A DNA stretch of 62,722 nt, taken from NCBI GenBank assembly GCA_963542845.1, contig CAUTZA010000008.1, positions 1 through 62,722 on the forward strand, written 5' to 3'. The stretch comes from JABCPO02 sp963542845 (GTDB lineage: Bacteria; Bacillota; Clostridia; TANB77; CAG-508). Below, piece after piece: positions 43,127 through 53,925 of this stretch. Each line of letters begins with the position of its first letter. Positions within the stretch are counted from its first letter, which is position 1. The notes under the pieces are model-generated. The model had not been told where the DNA came from, did not search any database, and worked only from the letters and a program-made list of their open reading frames with translations. The translations under genes were made by a program, and so were the position numbers.

Positions 43127-44381
43127 TTAAAAATATCTTCTTGGATTTACTGGATTCCTATAGCTTCCAGGGTGTATTTCTAAGTGAAGGTGGTTACCTG
43201 TTGAATTACCTGTAGACCCAACCTTCCCTATAATTTGTCCTCTTTTAACTTCTTGTCCTTTAGTTGCATATCTTTCACTCATATGTGCATATAGTGAGTA
43301 TACATCTTCTGATGGGTGATATATTACTATATATCTACCAAAACTCCTATAGCCTCCGGCTTTGATTTCCTCTTAAGTCTTCAGATATAAGGACAATACC
43401 GTCTGCTATTGCTTGTATTCCAGGACTTCCTCCATGTGTTGAAAGGTCTGCTCCTGTATGTCCAGAATATCCCATAAATTCTGTTGTTATACTATATCCT
43501 GGAAGTGGCCATTGGAATTTAGCATTTGATGGATTGTAGTTTGATGTACTTGAACTACTTCCACCATTTGTTTTACCAGAATTTGCTCTTTGTTGTTGTC
43601 TTTTTCTCATCGCAGCTATTCTTGCTTCTTGCTCTCTTCTTGCTCTTAATATTGCTGCTGCTATTTCTCTTTCAACCTTTGCTTGTTCTGCCTTTAAAGC
43701 ATCAATATTTTCTACTGTTTTCTTTTCTTCATCACTTACTTTTTTAAGTGCTTCTTCTCTTCTGTTTTTTACTGATTCTGTTTCTTTTTTAGCTTTTTCT
43801 TGTTCTGCTCTTTTTTCAGCGATTAGTTTTTTCTTTGTTTCTAACTCTTCACTATATGTTGTTATCTTTTTCTTATCATCTGTAAGCTCTGTAACAAGTT
43901 CTTTATCTAATCTTGTTATTTCTTTAAGCATATTATAGTTAGATACAAAATCTGTAACATTTATTGATGATAATAATATTTCTAAATATTGCATATCACC
44001 ATTCATATATATTGATTTTAAACGCTTTTTAAAAGTTTCTGTAGCTGTTTCATGTCTTTTCTTTTTTTCTTCTATAACCTTTTCTGTGCTTTTTATCTCT
44101 GTTTCTAAGTTGTCTATCTGAATATTTATATTATTCAACTTTTCTTCTTTTTCAGTAAGTTCATTATTAATTTTTGATATTTCACTACTTAAATTACTTG
44201 CCTGTGCATGTAATACCTGTTTTGCATTTTCTTGTTCTTTAATCTTTTGCTCAACTTGCTTTTTTTGTTCATTAAGTTTTGTAGTTGTTGCATATGCTGT
44301 TATAGTAAGTATAACTAAAGCAAGTAATATTCCTGCAAATGACTTGAGCACATATTCTGCTATTTCCTTATTATTTTTCAT
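43127..44381 (-). CDS. EnvC/PcsB-like M23 peptidase, one +1 shift
   Basis: 417 residues: membrane helix near 14-31, coiled coil (residues 35-245) rich in Glu/Lys, Ser/Asn linker, then M23 with GYSGHTGADLS (first zinc His and Asp) and HLHLEI near the end. Shift site 43356-43358 (AGC CGG A) gives NQS-GGYRSFGRYIVIYH; the +1 frame runs on to TAA 43127 through GSTGNSTGNHLHLEI. Unshifted the HxH motif is lost. It begins 3 bases after the ftsX stop, so it is cotranscribed and translationally close, matching the FtsEX partner position. Confidence 0.93.
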
Positions 44382-44383
44382 AT

Positions 44384-45333
44384 CTACACCTCCAAATATT
44401 TCTTCATAGATATTGTACTACCTATTACTCCGTAGCCCTGTTGATAATGCTAAGAATATTCCTGTTATTTGTGGAAGTACTGTTGCAAAATTAACTAGAG
44501 TAAATGCTGTAGATTGTTCCCCATATTTTAATGTTGTATCTGTTATTGCTCTTGCAACCCCTACAGATAATGCACCATAGCATATAGCTAAAATTGCAAT
44601 TACTATTATTGTTGAAAATATACCTATAAGGACACCTTCTATTACAAATGGTCCTTCAACAAAACTGTTTGTTGCACCAACATATTTCATTATTGAGATT
44701 TCTTTTCTTCTTGCAAATACTGTTAATTTTATAGTATTTGAGATTATAAGGATTGAAACTACAACTAGTATAACTGTTATAACTCCTGTAAATGTGTTTA
44801 TAACCTTTGATGCTGCAACTATTGCAGATATTATACCTTGCTGATTTCTTATTTTTTGTACATTTGCAAGTTTTTCAATTTCACCTTCTATGGAATTTAA
44901 TTTTTCTAATTCCTTAACCTTAACTATATATGAATTTGGTAAAAACTCTGGATCATCTGAATATCCTTCTATAACAGATGGGTTTTCTTTAAACATTTTT
45001 TTAAGATCATCTAAAGCTTCTTGATTACTCTTAAATGTTGCTGTTGTAACACCTTCTATTGCTGCTATTTCTTTTCCGAAGTTTATCCATATCATCTTTT
45101 GTAGTATTTGCATTTATAAATACTTGCATCCCTTGGTCATATTCAAGTTTTTTTATTATATCTTGTGTATTTACAGTTATAAGTATGAAAATACCAAACA
45201 TAAACAGTGTTGAAACCATTGTTACAAATGATGCAAATGTTGATTTTTTATTTTTAAATAGATTTCTAAATCCTTCTTTTAAATAATATCCTATTACATT
45301 AAATTTCACTTCTATATCCACCTTTTTCATCAT
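44384..45333 (-). CDS. ftsX: Cell division protein FtsX, two +1 shifts
   Basis: 315 residues. One N-terminal membrane helix (STFASFVTMVSTLFMFGIF), an extracytoplasmic domain, then three helices and the conserved KLTVFARRKEISIMKYVGAT segment. Shift sites: 45076-45078 (CTT CGG A, MDKL-GKEIAAIEG) and 44430-44432 (CTA CGG A, LSTGL-GVIGSTISMKKYL). The second restores the C-terminal signature GxxGSxISMxxYL common in FtsX. FtsX anchors FtsE and transmits its ATP cycle to an external wall hydrolase, here presumably the M23 proteins encoded next. Confidence 0.95.
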
Positions 45334-45985
45334 CTCTTATGATTTTACCTTTTTCTATTTCTATAACTCTTTCATTCATACTATTAACAATGTCCTCAGC
45401 ATGTGTTGCCATAACAACAGTTGTTCCTCTTCTATTTATTTCTCTAAATAGTGCCATAATATCCCATGCTGTTTGCGGATCTAAATTACCTGTAGGCTCA
45501 TCTGCAATTATAACAGATGGATTATTAACTAAAGCTCTTGCTATTGCAACTCTTTGTTGTTCCCCTCCTGATAATTCTTCTGGCTTTTTATCTGCCTTAT
45601 CAGCAATCCCTACAAGTGCAAGTACCATTGGAACCTGTCTTTTTATATGTTTCTTACTTGCTCCTATCATATACATTGCAAAAGCAACATTGTCATATAC
45701 TGTTTTTTCTGCTATAAGCCTAAAGTCTTGAAATACAACTCCCATGCTTCTTCTTAAATATGGAATTTGCTTTCTTTTAAGCTTTGTAGTATCTGTACCA
45801 TTTATATATATTTTCCCATTTGTTGGATCTTTTTCTTTTAATATCATTTTTATAAGTGTGGATTTACCACTACCTGATGATCCTACTAGAAACACAAAAT
45901 CTCCATTGTTTATTGTAAAAGTTGCATTTTGTATTGCTATTGAACCCTTATCATATACTTTTGATACATTTTTAAATTCAATCAT
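45299..45985 (-). CDS. ftsE: Cell division ATP-binding protein FtsE
   Basis: 228 residues, standard. Walker A VGSSGSGKSTLIK near 37, Q loop VVFQDFRL near 88, signature LSGGEQQRVAIARAL near 140, Walker B VIIADEPTGNLDP near 162. The 3' end overlaps ftsX by 35 bases. It has no in-frame CGG, so it is the only member of the ftsEX-M23 transcript with no recoding. Cytoplasmic ATPase acting with FtsX. Confidence 0.96.
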   Translation of the reverse strand: MIEFKNVSKVYDKGSIAIQNATFTINNGDFVFLVGSSGSGKSTLIKMILKEKDPTNGKIYINGTDTTKLKRKQIPYLRRSMGVVFQDFRLIAEKTVYDNVAFAMYMIGASKKHIKRQVPMVLALVGIADKADKKPEELSGGEQQRVAIARALVNNPSVIIADEPTGNLDPQTAWDIMALFREINRRGTTVVMATHAEDIVNSMNERVIEIEKGKIIRDDEKGGYRSEI

Positions 45986-46079
45986 ATCTTCTCCAGTTCA
46001 TTATAAATAAAATCTTAATATAATTATTACATAACCAAAATGCTTTTGCAATTTTTTATTACTTTTTCGTAACAAAAAA

Positions 46080-46115
46080 GAGTAAAAATACTAAGTTTTT
46101 TTAGTATCTTTACTC
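46080..46115 (-). terminator. Rho-independent terminator after third M23 gene
   Basis: Arms GAGTAAAGATACTAA / TTAGTATTTTTACTC (one mismatch) with a T run on the minus strand, between the stop at 46155 and ftsE. Confidence 0.75.
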
Positions 46116-46154
46116 ATATAACTATTTTAAATTTATGTATTCATAATCATTTAA

Positions 46155-47212
46155 CTATAATACATATTTTGTTGGGTTTATCGGGCTTCCATTTACCCTT
46201 ATCTCAAAGTGAACATGGTTACCTGTTGATCTACCAGTTGAACCAACTCCTGCAATAGTTTGTCCTTTACTTACCTTTTGTCCTAAAGATACAGCAATTG
46301 TAGAGTTATGCCCATATAGTGTTGAAATACCATTCCCATGGTCGATTATTACCCTGTTTCCATAACTCTTGTTACTATATAGTACAGTTGTTACTGTTCC
46401 TGATTCTGCTGCCATAACAGGTGTTCCTTGCGGTGATGGAAAGTCAATTCCACGGTGTCCTGGGTATCCTAAATATCCGGGCACTTACACGTGAACTGTT
46501 AAGCGGTCTTCTAAAGCTTAAATTTCCAAGCATTGCGCTTGCATTTGAGCTTGAAGATGTAGAAACAGTCCCCCCTTTTCTTATATTACTAACAACACTA
46601 GATGTTTTTTTAGTAGTCTTTGCTTGTGTTTTTTTACCACTTTCTATACTTTCTGCAGTGGTAAAAGCAAGCTGTTTTGCTTCATCATAAGAAATAATAT
46701 ATAGTTCTTTTGTTTCTTCTTCTTCTACCTTAACTTCTTTAACATTTTTCTCTGTTTTAAGTTCTTCTATAAGTTTGTCTCTTTCTTCCTTAGTTGAAAC
46801 TTTTGCAAGAAGCCTATCATCCTCTTTTATATTATAATACTTATACTTCTTTTCTATCTTTTCTTCCACCTTAGCAAAAACATAGTCATCATCGACATCA
46901 ATATCTTCTTTATCGACTAACCTTAATGAATATTTAGGCATTTCTGGCAAAGTTGCAGAAATTACAGGCTCATGCAGTTCTTCCAGCGTATCTTTTATAT
47001 CATGTTCAAATTTTTCCTTGCTACTTACAAGTCCCATTTCTGTATCCCCGAAGTTCTACCATATATACTATCTTAAATTTCCATACCATAAACCCTATGA
47101 AAATTGCTGTTACTATTAGTATTATTAGTATAAACTTAAAGGCGTTATTGGTGTAATATTTAATCTTTTGCTTAATAATATACTCCTTCTTACTATTTAT
47201 ATTTAATAGCAT
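46155..47212 (-). CDS. Membrane-anchored M23 peptidase, two +1 shifts
   Basis: 351 residues: one membrane helix (FKFILIILIVTAIFIGFMVW), a charged region with an KxxxLxxELxxE pattern, a Ser/Thr-rich linker, then M23. Shift sites: 47048-47050 (CTT CGG G, MVEL-GDTEMG) and 46477-46479 (GCC CGG A, SA-GYLGYPGHRGIDF), the latter directly before the first zinc ligand. SYGNRVIIDHGNG, TLYGH and HVHFEI complete the domain without shifts. It is a third cell-wall peptidase near ftsEX, separated from it by a terminator, so separately transcribed. Confidence 0.92.
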
Positions 47213-47303
47213 TTAAAATTATTAATATCCATATAATATTATCATATGGTATAAAAAAGTCAAGTTTTTTATATTTAGTATACATAATTTTTTTGAAAAA
47301 ATA

Positions 47304-47332
47304 TTGTATTTTTTCACGTCTTATGCTATAAT
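47304..47332 (+). promoter_or_regulatory. Sigma-A type promoter with extended -10
   Basis: TTGTAT (47304-47309), 17-base gap, TGC-TATAAT (47327-47332), then AAGGAG (47355-47360) before ATG 47367. Confidence 0.7.
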
Positions 47333-47366
47333 TTATCTATGTTATACGTAGATTAAGGAGAAGAAA

Positions 47367-49799
47367 ATGAACAATAACAAATCAAAAAATAATTTAACAA
47401 CAAAAACTATTGCATTTCTTACAATCTTGCTATTATTGTTAAATTTAATCATCCCTTCTGCAATGGCAGAAGAAATACCTACTATAAAGTTAGGTATAAA
47501 TGATACCTTTACAATAAACCCATATGAATATGTAACTAAGGATTATAAGAATAAAGAACTTAACTTTAATATTACAAGGGCAAATGTTTCTGAAATGGCA
47601 TTAGTTCAAAACACAAAAAACATAGTGTTTACTGGTAAACAAGCAGGTGATACAGTATTTACTATCTCATCTGAAGGTAGAGAACTATATAAGATAAACA
47701 TTAATGTTAATCCAAACAACAGAATTGAAACTACTAATCTAAACCCTATAGAAAATAATGCAAGCAACAAAGATAACAATATTGACCCAAACAGTCATAT
47801 TATAAAATTAAATATAAACGGAATATATAATATAAATCCATATAACTACATTACAAAAGACTATAAAAATAAAGAACTTAATTTTAATATGTCAAATGTT
47901 AATGTTGCAAACATGAATTTAGATAATGCAACAAAGATAGTTACAGTTAAAGGACTTTCAAATGGTACTTCAACACTTACTATCTCATCTGAAGGTAAAG
48001 AATTATACAAAATAAACATTGATGTTAATGACAGAAACACAATAGAAACTATTAACTTAGAACCTATTGCTAACAATGCAGCATCAAGTGATGAAGATAC
48101 AAGTGAAAATATAAATCCAAATATTCCAACAATTAAACTTAATGTTAATGGTAATTATACTATAAGACCATATGATTATGTTCCAAAAGAATATTTAACA
48201 AATGGTAAAAAAATTCACTTTAACATATCAAATAGTGATATTGCTAAAATGAATCTTAACAGAGAAACTAGAGAAATAACATTTACTGGTGTTTCTAAAG
48301 GATCTTCTGTATTTACAGTTTCATCTGAAGGTAAGGAATTATACAAAATAGATATTAAGGTTAATGATAAATATACACCAGAAGCTATTAATTTAAATCC
48401 AACAAATAATAACAATAACGATAATAATAACCAAGGTAATAACAATACACCTGCACCAAACCCAAATACAGACAACAACAGTGGTAATAATAATGGTAAT
48501 GGTAATACTGATCCAAAGCCTCAACCAGAGCCTAAGCCACAACCACAACCACAACCTAACACAGATGAACAATCTAACTTACCAACAATTAAACTAAACA
48601 TTAATGGTAATTATACTATAGATCCATATGATTATATAACTAAAGACTATAAGTATAAACAAATAGGTTTTAATATAGCAAACACATCTGTTGCTAGTAT
48701 GTTAAAAGACAATAACAACAAGATACAGTTTACAGGTAAAGGTGCTGGTAATACAACATTTACTATCTCATCTGAAGGTAAAGAATTATACAAGATAAAT
48801 ATTAATGTTAACAAAAATAACAATAATAGTACTAGTAATTTAGCACCAGTTGCTAATAATGCTAATACTCCAGAAAACAATAATAATAGCAATAATAATA
48901 ACAATCAAAATAATACAGATCCAAATGTAACAAAAGATATGCCAACAATTAAGCTTAATATTAATAAGGATTATACAATAAACCCATATAACTATATAAC
49001 TAAGGACTATAAGTATAAACCATTACATTTTAATATAGCAAACACATCTGTTGCTACATCAACACTAGATAAACAAACAAAATTAATTAAGTTCACAGGT
49101 GTTGGTAATGGTAATACAGTATTTACTATCTCATCTGAAGGTAAAGACCTATACAAGATAAATATTGTTGTTGATGATAAAAATATTGTTGGTACTAGCA
49201 ATTTAGATCCAATTTCTAACAATGCTAATATGCCTGATAATACTAACAATAACAATAACGATAACAATAGCAATAATAACAACAGTAATCTTGGTAAACC
49301 AGATACTAAGCCTACTCCTGTTCCTGATAATACTAATAATAGTAACAGTAACAGTAATAGTAGCAATAGCAGTAGCAATACTAACAATAGTAGCAATACT
49401 AATTATGACAGATATGTACCAACAACTAACACTGATAGATATATACCAAATAACAGTAATAATAGCAATAATGTAAGCGGACCTATAATAGGTAGCAGTG
49501 ATAGAGAAACTACTCCTACCCCTCCAACATCTGATCCGCTTGCAGAAACTGGATACTATACTCCAAAAGGAGAAACTCCAGACAAACCTAATAATGTGGA
49601 TATATCAAAAAATCCTAACACAAAACCAGTAAATCCAACTCCTAAACCTAACACAGTTAAACCAAATATAATACCTAAATCTGGTTTAGACTACACAATA
49701 TATGGAGCAATTATACTTGCTATAGGATTTGTAGCATTTACTGCAACTAAATATTTTAAATATAATAAGATGGTTAAAGACCAAAAATCAGTTAAGTAA
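47367..49799 (+). CDS. Repeat-rich wall-anchored surface protein
   Basis: 810 residues. A signal peptide (FLTILLLLLNLIIPSAMA, cut likely after AMAEE) is followed by five repeats of about 80 residues, each starting PTIKLxINxxYTIxPYxYxTKDY and ending FTxSSEGKELYKINIxVN, at roughly residues 37, 140, 250, 405 and 525. Asn-rich linkers separate them, and a long Asn/Ser/Pro region runs from 600 to 760. The C-terminus has IPKSG, a membrane helix and a basic tail, like a variant sortase signal. No CGG occurs in frame, although AAC-GGA and AGC-GGA do. Probably an adhesin or wall spacer. It is the only large plus-strand gene. Confidence 0.88.
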   Translation: MNNNKSKNNLTTKTIAFLTILLLLLNLIIPSAMAEEIPTIKLGINDTFTINPYEYVTKDYKNKELNFNITRANVSEMALVQNTKNIVFTGKQAGDTVFTISSEGRELYKININVNPNNRIETTNLNPIENNASNKDNNIDPNSHIIKLNINGIYNINPYNYITKDYKNKELNFNMSNVNVANMNLDNATKIVTVKGLSNGTSTLTISSEGKELYKINIDVNDRNTIETINLEPIANNAASSDEDTSENINPNIPTIKLNVNGNYTIRPYDYVPKEYLTNGKKIHFNISNSDIAKMNLNRETREITFTGVSKGSSVFTVSSEGKELYKIDIKVNDKYTPEAINLNPTNNNNNDNNNQGNNNTPAPNPNTDNNSGNNNGNGNTDPKPQPEPKPQPQPQPNTDEQSNLPTIKLNINGNYTIDPYDYITKDYKYKQIGFNIANTSVASMLKDNNNKIQFTGKGAGNTTFTISSEGKELYKININVNKNNNNSTSNLAPVANNANTPENNNNSNNNNNQNNTDPNVTKDMPTIKLNINKDYTINPYNYITKDYKYKPLHFNIANTSVATSTLDKQTKLIKFTGVGNGNTVFTISSEGKDLYKINIVVDDKNIVGTSNLDPISNNANMPDNTNNNNNDNNSNNNNSNLGKPDTKPTPVPDNTNNSNSNSNSSNSSSNTNNSSNTNYDRYVPTTNTDRYIPNNSNNSNNVSGPIIGSSDRETTPTPPTSDPLAETGYYTPKGETPDKPNNVDISKNPNTKPVNPTPKPNTVKPNIIPKSGLDYTIYGAIILAIGFVAFTATKYFKYNKMVKDQKSVK

Positions 49800-49908
49800 C
49801 AAATAGTTTAAATAAAAAAGAACGGAAATAAATAATATAATATAAAGAAAAGAATAAATAATATACAAAAACGAAAATATATAAAAACTAAAAAAATCAA
49901 TTAAACTA

Positions 49909-49938
49909 AAAGAAAGTGAGTTTTATCTCACTTTCTTT
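49909..49938. terminator. Bidirectional terminator between converging surface-protein genes
   Basis: AAAGAAAGTGAG / CTCACTTTCTTT perfect arms with a 6-base loop; T runs on one side and A runs on the other serve both strands. Confidence 0.8.
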
Positions 49939-52900
49939 TAATATCTTCTATTATTTCTTCTCATTTTTTGTCTTTTCTTTGCTTGTATATATTCTCTTCT
50001 TAATATCATACTTGGAACTAATATAACAAATGCCATTATTCCATATATCCATAACCTGCTATTTTCTCTTCCTGCTTTTGGTAATATCTTTTGTACTATA
50101 TCTTGTACTCCTAATACTTTTACCCTTACTCCTTCTTTTTCTTTTGGCTCTGCTTTGTTTGTATTACTTCCTTTTGCTGATACCTTGTTTGTTACTACAC
50201 TATCTTCTTCTTGTTTTAAGTATTCTACCTTGTATCTTACCCTTAACTCTTTTCCTTTTGGTAATACCCTTATCTTAAACCTTGCATTTCCTAAGTGTTC
50301 TACTTCTAACTCTTCACTATTTTCTATCTTTACACTCTCTGCTATATATCTTCCATTTCCTATTAGGGTATCTTCTATCTCTACATCTTTTGCATCATAC
50401 TTACCTACATTTCTTACTACTACTGTATATGTATTTCTTTCTCCTGCTCTTAGTTCTTTCTTTTCTACTGTCTTTTCTATCTCTAACTCTGTCTCTTTTA
50501 CTGTTGCAGTTATTGTGTTTTTTGTTATTATTACTTCTTCTTTAGTATTTGTTCCTTTTACTTTTGATACTGATGTTATCTCTTCTGTCTTTTCTATCTC
50601 ATCATATTTAACATCATATACTAGTGTATAACTTTCTTCCTTTTCTATCTTTACTATACTAAATGTTATCTTCTCCTTACCTACATTTAAGTCTTTTAAC
50701 TTACTTGTTACATCTTCTCCTTTTCCATTTAATACTTTTATACTATCTTTTAATATACTTCCATTTGTACCTATCTTTTCTTCTACTGCTACTTCTCTTG
50801 CTACATAGTCCCCATTATTTGTTACCCTTACATTATATGTATTTGTATCTACATCTTTAGGGTCTTTCTTTTCCATTGTTTTTACTACTTCTAACTTTGT
50901 TTCTTTTATTCCTTCTACATTTGTTACTACTTTTGCAGATATTCCACTTTTATCATTATCATTTTCATCAAGATTATTATCATTAGAATTTACTATACTT
51001 GTACTTGTAATATCTTTCCCTTTTTCTTTTACTACATCATATGTAATTGCTATCTTATCATACAGCTTACTTGTATCTACCGGTATATTATTTACTCTTA
51101 ATGTATTTTCCTTGTTACTCCCTTTACCTATGATATATACATCATCTTTAAACTTAAGCTCTATCTTTCCATTTTCTTCTACTATATCATAATTATCTTT
51201 TGGAATATCTTTTCCATTTCCATCTTTAACTATTATACTACTTTTATCTAATTTTCCATTTGTAGTTTTTTCTACAAGAGTTACTTTCTTAGCTATACTA
51301 TCTTTTCTTTCATTTGTTACTCCAATAGTATATTTTAATCTTTCTTCTTCCTTATCATAATTACTTTCAAATGTCTTCTCTACCTTTAGCTTTGGACTGT
51401 TTATATGTATATCACTTTGTATCTCTTTAGGATCTGTATTATCTCCTGTTACCTTTGTTGTTAGTTTTGGATTTGTACTTTCAAAATCATCTTTTACTAT
51501 ATATTTGTATGTTAATATTATCTCATCATTTCCGGTTTATTGTTGTTAATCCTGCAGATACCTTTGTTGTATCTCCTTCTTTTGTTTTAACTAACCCTGA
51601 ATCAAGTGTTCTACCATTTATACTTATCTTAGCAGAATCTTCCTTTAAGTCTAATCCCTTTGGTATTATCTCCTCTATATTTACATTATTTAGTGTAGTT
51701 CCTGGTATTAAGCTTTTTACCTTAACTTTGTATGTTACTTCATCTCCTACCTTGTATTCTAACTTATCTACACTTTTTTGTATTTCTAGTTTTGGATCAT
51801 TTACTACTATCTTCTTACTTCCATTACCATCTGCAGGGTTTCCAGTAAAACTTCTTCCTGATGCTATTACATTATTTGTTACATCACCTTTTCCGGTTTG
51901 CTGTATCTAGTACCCTCATCTTGTATCTTATCTCTTTAGTATTACCATATACAAGCTCATCAGTACTTACTTTAATACTACCTCTTATTTCATCAGTGCC
52001 TACTGTAGTTGTATTATCTTTTACTATACTTCCTTTTACTAATTCCAAATATTCATTATTGTATGTATCTTCCAATGTAATATTACTTATTTTACCTTTG
52101 TTTGTTTCATTTTCTTTTATCTTAAACTTAAGACTATATGTAATCTCTTCTCCTACTTTGTAGTCTTTCTTTCCATTTACAACATCTTTTATTATTTCTA
52201 TCTCTTGGTTTGCAGGTTTTTCTAATTTTTGTCTATATACTTCTGATTCATTTCCTGCTCCATCAATTGCTTTAATATGTATATATGTATCTACTCCTGT
52301 ATAATTAATGTTACCAATAGGTAGACTTTCGTTGTCTCCTGTAGTCTCTACTTCTCTCCATCCACCTTCTAAAAGATCTGCAGTTCCTTCAACTACTTGA
52401 TACTTATACTTCTTAACTCCTGTTGTTATTGTTGCACTCTTAGTGTCACTAGTAAACTCTCTTGCTCCATCTAGCCCTTTTACATAGTATTCATAAGTAC
52501 TTCCATTATCTTCTGGTCTTCTAAATCTAATATTTGTTGTATTATCTTTATTTACTGCTGTTGTGATATTTGCTGGCTTATTAGGGTTTGCTATATCTCT
52601 TGCTGAGTTATCTAGTATTTCTGTCTTTTTAGTTAATTGTTTAAGGTAAAATAATGTATTTGCAAGTACTTTTCTTTCGTCTTCTGTAGATTGTCCTTGG
52701 CTATGCCCTGTTTGTATCATAGCTGTATTGTTCCATGTTGTTAGGTAGTACTTATGATTAAGTTCTGAAGGTATATTTTGTCTAGCTTCTGCTTCAGTCA
52801 TCAATGCTTGATCATTCCAATATTCCCCTTCTATAAATTCCATCCAGACATTTCCTTTGGCTGCATTTGATGTTGTATGAGAATATGGAATATTTAATAC

Positions 52901-53769
52901 TGTTCCGTACTGGTCCTAAATTCCATGGAAATTGTGTTAAAAACCCTTTTTTATCTATTTTTACCTTAGCAGAACCATAGGCCCATCCTTTATTTCCTGG
53001 AAATTCAATTCCTGTAGAATTAGTCATTCCTGGCCAATATGCACGTATAATATTAAATTTATTTGCCAATCTACTTATACCATATGTACTCCCCATCTTG
53101 TATCCCATAGTATCATGACCTGTCATTACTCCTTTACCTGCATCTATATATCTTCCTATGACATCTACTGCATTATTATTTAGTGCATTCCACTCATTTG
53201 CATCCCATGTTCCATGCATCATAACATCATAATCCCATATCATATTGGGATTTTCCTCAAATTCCCTTGTTGATACATGTTTAACTTTAATTATTTGTCT
53301 TCCTGTCACTGGATTTTTACCATATGCTTCAAAATTAGTTACATTGGTCCCTTCTGTTACTGTACCTCCTTCCATCCATACCTTTAGAATAGCTGTTTTA
53401 GGTATTACTTCAGTAGTTCCGGTCTGTATATGTTACAGATACATTTGGTATTACAAATGGTTGCTCTGTTGTTAATACTTCTGGAACTACAGATTCCCTC
53501 GTAGGGTATATATTAAGTACTTTAACCTCTTCATCTGTATTACTAAAGTCAGTAAGTCCAATCGTTTCAAAATTACTTGCTCCTGGCTTTTTTTGGTATA
53601 CCTTGTATGAACTATTTTGTGGTCCTGTCCATTTTAAATGTATATTGTTTGTCTCTGGCTTTGGAGTAAGAGTTAATTCTGACTCTGCTGCTAGTACTAC
53701 TGTTTGCATATATGCAAGTAGAATTATTAGCATTATACCTACTGCTGTTATTTTCTTTAGTGTTTTCAT
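49938..53769 (-). CDS. Large DUF5057/DUF11-type wall-anchored surface protein, four +1 shifts
   Basis: 1275 residues from ATG 53769 (site AAGGAG). Signal peptide near 1-28, a fibronectin-like segment, a DUF5057-like region (VMMHGTWDANEWNAL, GRYIDAGKGVMTGHDTMG), a Big-like part, then about five DUF11/isopeptide-type repeats (for example YKVGDEVTYKVKV, NTYTVVVRNVGKYDAKDV). C-terminal LPKAG, membrane helix and basic tail resemble a sortase signal. Shift sites: 53419-53421 (GAC CGG A), 52905-52907 (GTA CGG A), 51893-51895 (AAC CGG A) and 51532-51534 (AAC CGG A). The repeats on either side of the last two shifts join into regular DUF11 units. The frame between 51532 and 49938 has no start of its own upstream of 50876. 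Confidence 0.88.
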
Positions 53770-53872
53770 TGTTTCTCCTTGTTTTTTGTATAATTATATA
53801 ATTTTAATATATACCACCAAGCTTCTAACTACCACATTTGTTACAACATACATATATTTTTTAATATAAAAA

Positions 53873-53894
53873 AGTTAGCACTTTTGTACTAACT
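53873..53894 (-). terminator. Rho-independent terminator after eno
   Basis: Arms AGTTAGTA / TGCTAACT (one mismatch) with a six-base loop and TTTTTT on the minus strand, 32 bases past the eno stop. Confidence 0.75.
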
Positions 53895-53925
53895 TTCTAA
53901 AATAATCTTTTTCTTTTATTTAATC

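Noticed and set aside
49007..49396. Minus-strand Leu-rich open frame in the surface protein gene
   Set aside because: Antisense of Asn-rich repeats in the plus-strand gene.
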